Part shown: piece after piece, positions 57,665 through 64,000 of the stretch | Numbering within the stretch: the stretch's first letter is position 1 | Layout: the number at the start of each line of letters is the position of its first letter | Notes under the pieces: generated by a model | The model's database searches: none | What the model was told of the DNA's origin: nothing | The model's input: only the letters and a program-made list of their open reading frames with translations | Program-made: the position numbers and the translations under genes | Assembly (NCBI GenBank): GCA_036873135.1 | Contig: JAPTYO010000015.1 | Coordinates: 8,349,683-8,413,682, forward strand | DNA: 64,000 nt | DNA from: Clarkia xantiana subsp. parviflora | Lineage: Eukaryota; Streptophyta; Magnoliopsida; Myrtales; Onagraceae | Reading direction: 5' to 3'

Positions 57665-59682
57665 TAGCATACAAGATCAACCAGAGGGTGCCTCTGCACT
57701 TCACCGCAAGAGATCAATGAAAGATGTAGAGGAATCGAGATCATCTTATTGGTCCTCAAACGATCATCCGGTGTGATAAACGCCAGTGATAAAAGTACAT
57801 TAAATTGTCTCGTTTAAGTTCCTATCATTGCTCTACCTTATCTTTTAAAAGCTTCGTGGATGATCTAGATTTTGCCATTATAGTTATTTCTCATACTGTT
57901 CGATTTTATGTTTGAATTTTGGTTATTGATATTTCGGAATTTTTGAACAAATTAGTTACCATTCGATTTGAAATGAGTTCTACTTATCAAGATTAATCGA
58001 CTCGGCTAGAAACGAGATCGATCCGAAAAACGAGAAAACCGAAACAACAAGGCTATTGAACATGGCCAAAATCAAACAACTCCATGCATCTTAATCACAC
58101 ATTTGAGTAACTTCAATATGCCATTAAATCCAGTGATTGCGTCGTTCTGAGAATTAACCAATTAAAACTCTTTCTTTATTACTCCATTGAATGAAATAAA
58201 CTGTAATGATGATCATGTTTGAAACCGATTGGATTAAATTGAATTAAATTCAGAAATGAAACGATATAACCAAGGGTTTTTAACCCCAGAGTAAATTGTG
58301 CCTTGCGCAAGTGGACCTCGATAGACGGAACACATCGTTTTCATAAAATGAATTTAACAATGAAGTGTTTGAATAATGATGTGCTGAATTTTCATTTGCA
58401 TTCCTTCGGAAACAACTTATTGATAACATTTACATCGGTAGAGGCTTCGGAAGATACCACGACCTTGTAAAAGTATCAACTGACGCATTAGGTGAAAACC
58501 TAAAACGCTCAGTTCAGAGATGGGATAAAATCTCTGAAATAAGTTAGCAAACGAAGAAGGATGAAGTCGGTCAAACGATTTTCCTTTCGTAAGCCTTGAA
58601 CGATAAGTCAGGCTAGGCATTCAACTTAAAAGACACACTTCAAAAAGCACAGTTTGTATTTACATAATGTTGGAGTGATTCTATCAAAGGTTCCCTATGG
58701 GATGACGAAAGATGATTCACATAAATGTAAAACTGTGTTCCATTGATATCGGTAAGTTACGTCGCCATTATAGCTGAAAGGTGATAATGAGTTAAATCAT
58801 ATCACCATGCGACGTTAATTTGCGCAATAAACACGTATTTAGGACAAGAGTACGTCTGTTACTCTAAGAAAATAACTGTTCACAGCTTGATTATAAAATG
58901 GTGTCGAGGTCGAACATGAGACGTTACATCACTAAGAGGGCGAATTTTCCAAATGCATGAACAGTTTCAATCAACGAAGTCATGATCAAAACGGAGCAGA
59001 ATAACAATGACAATCAGGTCCCACTTAATTCGAGTGGGAGAGATTTGAACTAGCAACTCAAGTGAATGACATGGTAAATGATAATGGGAACATTTTCATA
59101 GTAAATCCAGTGGGAGGAATAAACCCTACCACACGTAAACCCTGTTGCTGTTGAGACGAATCAAATTGAACCTGATGGTCATATAGCTAAACCAGGAATG
59201 ACATAACTACCTAAAATACCCATTGTTTCAAGTGGGAGTGAACCAACCATACTTGGTTCCAGATCCTAGTGATCAAGGAATGCATCTCGGAAGTAAAACC
59301 CAGAGACCAAGAGGTTGTCATGGGAAAGTTGCAAGTCAAGGTCCTAGCACTGCTCTTGTTCCCAATAGAGACAATGCTCCGATAAGAAGCATTGTTCCGA
59401 GTGGGAGGATCGTTCCCAACAGAAATGATGCTACGATAAGAAGCATTATTCCGAGACTAATAAACGGGACTCGCAATGCCTAGACGAAAGTCAAAGGCAA
59501 GCATCCTATTAAGTAAGGTATAAAACTGTTGACAAGTATTGGAAAGACCTCAAGTGGAGAAATGGAGGAAAATAATAAATGAGAGAGATCGCCTAAATGA
59601 AATCCATTATAGTCTATAGTTGATTTACTTGCTAAGCACAGGAGCGCAAGGATAAGGTGAGCCCTGAAGTAAGGCTCACCAC
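57665..59682 (+). other. Non-coding remainder of element D
   Basis: No protein recognised. GTGGGAG-type purine phrases recur (59033, 59110, 59234, 59400). At 59359-59460 a 54-bp segment containing GATAAGAAGCATT occurs twice in tandem. The right end is cut by element E or lies beyond it. Confidence 0.4.
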
Positions 59683-60257
59683 TGATGGAAAAAGGTCGAA
59701 CAACCCGACTTATTGCTAAAAGGACTTACCTGGTGGATATACGCCCAAGCTATCACGAATTGGACCCGAGGAATGAGCCATAACCGAATACAATTCGAAA
59801 CTTAGAAGACGGATACCCGAGGCCCATCACATGGGCCCGAAAAATATCCCGAGTGACAAAATCCACTCGGGAAGATCCCGGGTGGAAAGACCACCCGGGG
59901 GCACCCGATCAAGGTCCCTCTTTGCTCGGGACCCCGAGCAAGTCCCTCCTTGCTCGGGACCCCGAGCAAGGTCCCTCCTTGCGCGGGACCTCGAGCAAGG
60001 TCCACCTTGCTCGGGGTACCCCTACGGGTACCCCCATCCGTCCGGACGAGCCCCATCGTCCGGACCGCCACCCACGGGCGATATTTCACCCGGGGCTCGC
60101 CCTTGGAGGCCATTCCACACACTTGAACACTTTATGCTCATCTACGATCGAACCGGGGTCAAAGGCACCTTATTTACGGTCAAGACCAACTTATATTACG
60201 AACCTGCCACAACCGGACCAGGAAACCACTGGAACCGAGGCGGTCCGATAGGAACTC

Positions 60258-60265
60258 TATAAATA
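60258..60265 (+). promoter_or_regulatory. TATA box of element E LTR
   Basis: TATAAATA inside the perfect palindrome CTCTATAAATAGAG's arms (CTCTAT / ATAGAG). Confidence 0.65.
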
Positions 60266-60378
60266 GAGACCTCCTCTCCTCATTTGAGACCAATCTTGCT
60301 ATTACTTATCCATGCTCTGCCTTCTCTCTACTTTATCTCTCTAAGAGTCTATACTCACTTAAGCATCAGAGAGGGCAC

Positions 60379-60407
60379 ACCGAGCACCACCCCCCATTGG
60401 TCTCGGT
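60379..60407 (+). promoter_or_regulatory. Conserved U5 stem-loop, element E
   Basis: Stem ACCGAG / CTCGGT with loop beginning CACCACC. Preceded by AAGCATCAGAGAGGG and followed by CCCCTTTTGCAGG, as in A. Confidence 0.6.
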
Positions 60408-60637
60408 ATTGCCCCTTTTGCAGGTATCTCGAGGAGAAGGAAGAGCGGAGGTCCGAAGCAAGAAGGCACTCAGAACACCATGTGCGAATAATGGGCCGAC
60501 CGAAAACCCCCTCCCCGAAACCCATTCGCAAGTATACAAGAAGAAGAAGCCCACGAGGCGACAATACTAGAAGGAGAAGCCCAGGAAGAAGAAGAGTGAG
60601 GAAGGAGAAGCCCACGACAAACACTCGTGTGTAAACA

Positions 60638-63449
60638 CTAGCGCCGTCTGTGGATTCGAGCAAAAAGCACGTAGCCTACTACTTATGCTCGATGGAAATA
60701 AATAAGGGGGCGAAATAGTAAGGTACCTACTGGGGGTATCCAAGAGCCTAGCATTCGGGGGAAACAACCAAAGGATGCTAAGCAACCGTCGTCCAATAGA
60801 GAGCAACACTCCTAGGATAACACTCCACCAAGCTCAAAGACACCACGGTCGGTAGTCAAGCAACAACTACCCCCCCTAACCCCTAATGAAAGACAAGCCC
60901 CTAGTGGGGGCAACAATCAAACAACCAAGAATAGTCCAGAAGGCTAAAAAGTGGCTACAACAAAAATGTACCCATAGCGGCCCTTCCAGGGTATCGATGG
61001 GGGCAAGATGAGGAGGGAGCAGAACAACCTCTCCACAAAGAGGAGCAACATCCTCACATCCCTTCAAAAATGCACCCATGGCAGCTCTTCCAGAGTAAAC
61101 CAATAGGGGGCAAAATGAGGAGGGATCATAACAACAACCTCTCCACAATGAGGAGCATTATCCTCACATCCCTTCATGAAGGCTATAACAAAACCAAGGA
61201 GGGAAAGATGAGCAATAACTCCATCCTCAGAAGAATATGCATTCATAAGAGCAACCACATACACCTGGGGGGGGGGGGGGGCAAGCATCACCATGGACAG
61301 CAGGGAGAATGCATGCATACATCACCCGACCCCCCCTAAACCCATTATGAACAAAGGGATAACCCCAAACAAGGAGGGTCACTACAACCAGCATGGCTTA
61401 TATTGCCTACTTTGAGAAAATGCATTTCAAGGGGTTCCACTACAATATGCTTTTCCATGGAGAACAATATGGAGTGTCATCATATTGAGTCCCATCCTAT
61501 AGTATGCCTATGTACAGCAGTTACAACCACAACAAACTGCAAAAGCAGGGAATACCACTACAACCCAACCTATAAGGCAAAAGCCTCCCTCTCTTCCTAT
61601 CCAACCTATGCTCATCGCAAGGGTCATCAATGACTTCAACATTCAAAGGATAGTAGATTCGCAAAACCAACTTTCTATACATGGAAAGTAGTCATATTAA
61701 CCAAGATGCTAGGGATATCACCACTCCCACATCTGCCATATTAAATAGCCATATTGAAGAACCCTCTACAATTTCAGTCTATTACCCCGGAAGGAAGAAC
61801 AGGTACTCTTGGGGAACAAATATTGGGAACTATGAAACCACCACGACACGTGGAGGTATCACACCAACCGATGTCTACTGCTTCCAAGGCATATAAGAGC
61901 ACATAGAATCCTCTTGAAGAGAATAGGAATATTAAGGCTTAGCCCCGCACTGGAGACACTTTTGCTTTTCCGCCCTTGAAAGCACACTGCCACCAATGGA
62001 GTAACACTTAGGTGGTGATAAATTCACTCCCATCATCCTGGTAGAAAAAAGACGGGGCACTACAAACATTTCTGGAAGGAGGAAAAAAGGAACTTAATAC
62101 TACTAGAGCGGCTAGTGCACGTTCTCTCAATTTCCAAAGATCCATGAGAAGCACACACTACTTGACAAACAAGAGTGACGGTGTCGTCATTGAGGTGGCA
62201 AAATGAGGAGACACTCCGAATAAAAATCACCAGCGTCAAGAATCAATATTGGTAAAAGTCATCACGGGGGGAACGATAAGGCCACAGTCAATCATTTAAT
62301 GGCCATGCACAGCACAAGGATGCGGGCACTGCACCAAACCAACACCTACGAAGATTCAATGGAAGAAGCAGTAACGAAGATCAAAATTAAAAACTCCCCC
62401 AACCCCCTCGCTAATTCTGGAAGACTCTTATAAGAAAGGCATGCTCAAAGAGAACAAAATAATAAGAAGACCAAGCAACTTGGGGGGCACCAAACAAACA
62501 AATGCTCGGCACCCAACCAAGAATCATGAAGATAAGCCTCAACAGGCTAAACAAGAGCAAACGGTACAACTAACAAACAACTAGGGGGCACCATCTGATC
62601 TAGTGCTTGATAGTCCACCCGGAAATAGAAGGCGACGCAATTCTGTGACATGACTCCTTCCAATGGAAACCACAAAGGAAGGATACAACATAAGCCCACT
62701 ACAAGGATTCACTTCTATATTGGAAGCAACAGTGACCGCCCTCATAAGGCGACACCCACAACTTATACCGACTAGGAGATACGGAAGGGCAGATATAAAC
62801 CAACACATCCAACGGAGAATATTTGAAGAAGCTCTACACCCGAAGAGAAAAGGGAAAATCCACTTCCATTATCCAATTTATTATTACCAAAAGAAGATTT
62901 ACGGACTCCACCCAGACTTTCATTTCTATAAGAAATGACGATAGCACTAAATGAATCAAATACTTTTCAGGGTACAAAGGGAAAGAAGAAAGACACCATC
63001 ACTCACAAAAAGAGGAGGCGTCATCTACAACGCATGCAAAATTTGCAAGTAGCATTTTGCACCAACACCAAATCTTGGAACTCCAAGCGGTGGAAAAACA
63101 CATTTGCAAGAAGCACCTTGCCAAAACGCTATCTCGAGGCATCGAGTAAGCTGACTAAAACGTACCAAACCAAGCAAGTAACGTCTTGCCATAACGTCAC
63201 ATCTTGGAACTCCAAGTGACGGAAAACGCGCTAGCTTTAGTAATTAGGATTGCGAGTCGCGTCTCGCCACAACGCTACCTCAAGGCATTGGGTATGCGGA
63301 ATAAAACGTATCAAATTAAGCAAGTAACGTCTTGCCTTAAATGCCACCTTGAGTCATCAAGTGGGCTGTAAATTGCATAACGCAAGTAGCGTTTTGCCAA
63401 CAACACTATGTCAAGGCATCGACTAGTGGACGGACATCCTACAACCGAA
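60638..63449 (+). other. Element E internal non-coding region
   Basis: No supported gene. A segment of about 103 bp is repeated once (60965-61165: CCTCTCCACA..GAGGAGCA, ATCCTCACATCCCTTCA). A G run of about 13 sits at 61267-61280. From 63010 to 63420, GCAAGTAGCGTTTTGCC-like phrases recur irregularly. Confidence 0.5.
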
Positions 63450-64000
63450 AAGGAACATAAGACCCACAGGGCCACCCTTACAACCGAAAATAGTAAGATC
63501 CAAAAGGACAACCCTTACATATGATAAAGCGATCGACAACCTTTACATATGAACAAGGGAAGATCTATAAGAACAACCATTACAACCGGAAAGGGACATA
63601 AGACCCATAGGGCCATCCTTCAAACCGAAAAGGGGAAGATCCAAAAAGACAACTCTGAAATATGATATGGCGATCGAAAACCCTTACATATAGAAAGAGG
63701 AAGATCTATAAGGACAACCCTTCCAACAGAAAAGGCACATAAGACCCACAGGGCCACCCTTACAACCGAAAATGGGAAGATCCAAAAAGACAACCCTGAC
63801 ATATGATAAAGCGATCGACAACCTTTACATATAAACAGGGGAAGATCTATAAGAAAAACCATTACAACTGAAAAGGTACATAAGACCCATAGGGCCACCT
63901 TTCTAACCGAAAAGGGGAAGATCCAAAAAAAACAACTCTGAAATATGATATGGCGATCGACAACCCTTACATATGGAAAGATGAAGATCTATAAGGACAA
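63450..64000 (+). repeat. 141-bp tandem repeat in element E
   Basis: CATAAGACCCAYAGGGCCA starts at 63456, 63597, 63738 and 63879, exactly 141 bp apart. The array runs off the window. Units contain CATATGATAAAGCGATCGA and AAGATCTATAAG phrases. Confidence 0.85.

Larger units (their letters stand above)
59683..60637 (+). repeat. Element E 5' LTR
   Basis: 955 bp. Three to four 28-30-bp units built on CTCGGGACCCCGAGCAAGG (59905-60015), themselves palindromic. The U5 part contains purine-rich AGAAGAAG stretches (60430-60600). Confidence 0.65.
59683..64000 (+). mobile_element. Element E: Tat-related LTR element, 5' part only
   Basis: 5' LTR 59683-60637 followed by CTAGCGCCGTCTGTGG, which matches the primer site of A and C but for CTAG in place of TTGG at its start. 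The LTR begins TGATGG like A, B and C. The first 3.4 kb of the interior has no gag or pol frame, so E may be non-autonomous like B; its 3' half is outside the window. Bases before the LTR (ACCAC, 59678-59682) are the expected TSD. Confidence 0.7.

Noticed and set aside
1..64000. tRNA, rRNA or microRNA genes
   Set aside because: I saw no cloverleaf with A and B boxes, no rRNA text and no long near-perfect hairpin outside the repeats; a tRNAscan or Infernal run would be decisive.

Overview
Nuclear DNA of a flowering plant, most likely a eudicot. It is AT-rich, its genes have GT-AG introns, and most of the window is transposable elements. I see one host gene that looks functional: a VAP27-type ER membrane protein at the left edge (154-3000; its first exon or exons lie outside). 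About 46 kb of the 64 kb belongs to mobile elements whose ends I could place; for most of them both target-site duplications (TSDs) are readable.

Layout. (1) 154-3000: VAP gene, exons 2-8 by my count, with an exact 54-bp (18-residue) coding repeat. (2) 3290-3896: short non-autonomous Helitron inside a TA microsatellite. (3) 4470-6579: miniature LTR element with identical 184-bp LTRs, TSD TCTAA, minus orientation. (4) 6933-12755: non-coding Copia-type LTR element, minus orientation, TSD AATTG. (5) 14725-15141: Harbinger-like MITE. (6) 16231-16415: lone LTR of the family in (3). (7) 16590-53540: a minus-strand array of decayed protein-kinase-like copies, split by two large Ty3/gypsy Tat-type elements. 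Element A (17189-38382, TSD TTTTT) sits in the first copy and C (42207-53360, TSD CCAAT) in the third. Element B (19428-29312, TSD GGTAC) is nested in A's gag, between the first Cys and first His of its zinc knuckle. (8) 54446-59682: remains of an LTR element with a gag-like ORF. (9) 59683 to the right edge: 5' LTR and internal part of element E.

A and C encode gag, a DGGSS protease, reverse transcriptase, a degenerate gypsy RNase H, an intact-looking second RNase H, and an HHCC/DD35E integrase. A is broken by nonsense codons, a 4-bp and a 32-bp deletion (the latter removes the catalytic Glu of integrase) and by B. C has one TGA in an otherwise open 5.6-kb gag-pol frame. Downstream of pol, both carry on the opposite strand a four-exon gene with its own TATA box about 165 bp before its ATG and splice sites at matching places. 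B has no pol; its one ORF is a gag C-terminal module present three times, so it probably depends on A/C-like partners. The U5 parts of A, B, C and E share a block: a GAGAGGG motif, a stem-loop whose stem sequence differs while pairing is kept, and a TTGCAG-like end. The antisense gene and this stem-loop are the two observations I find most interesting.
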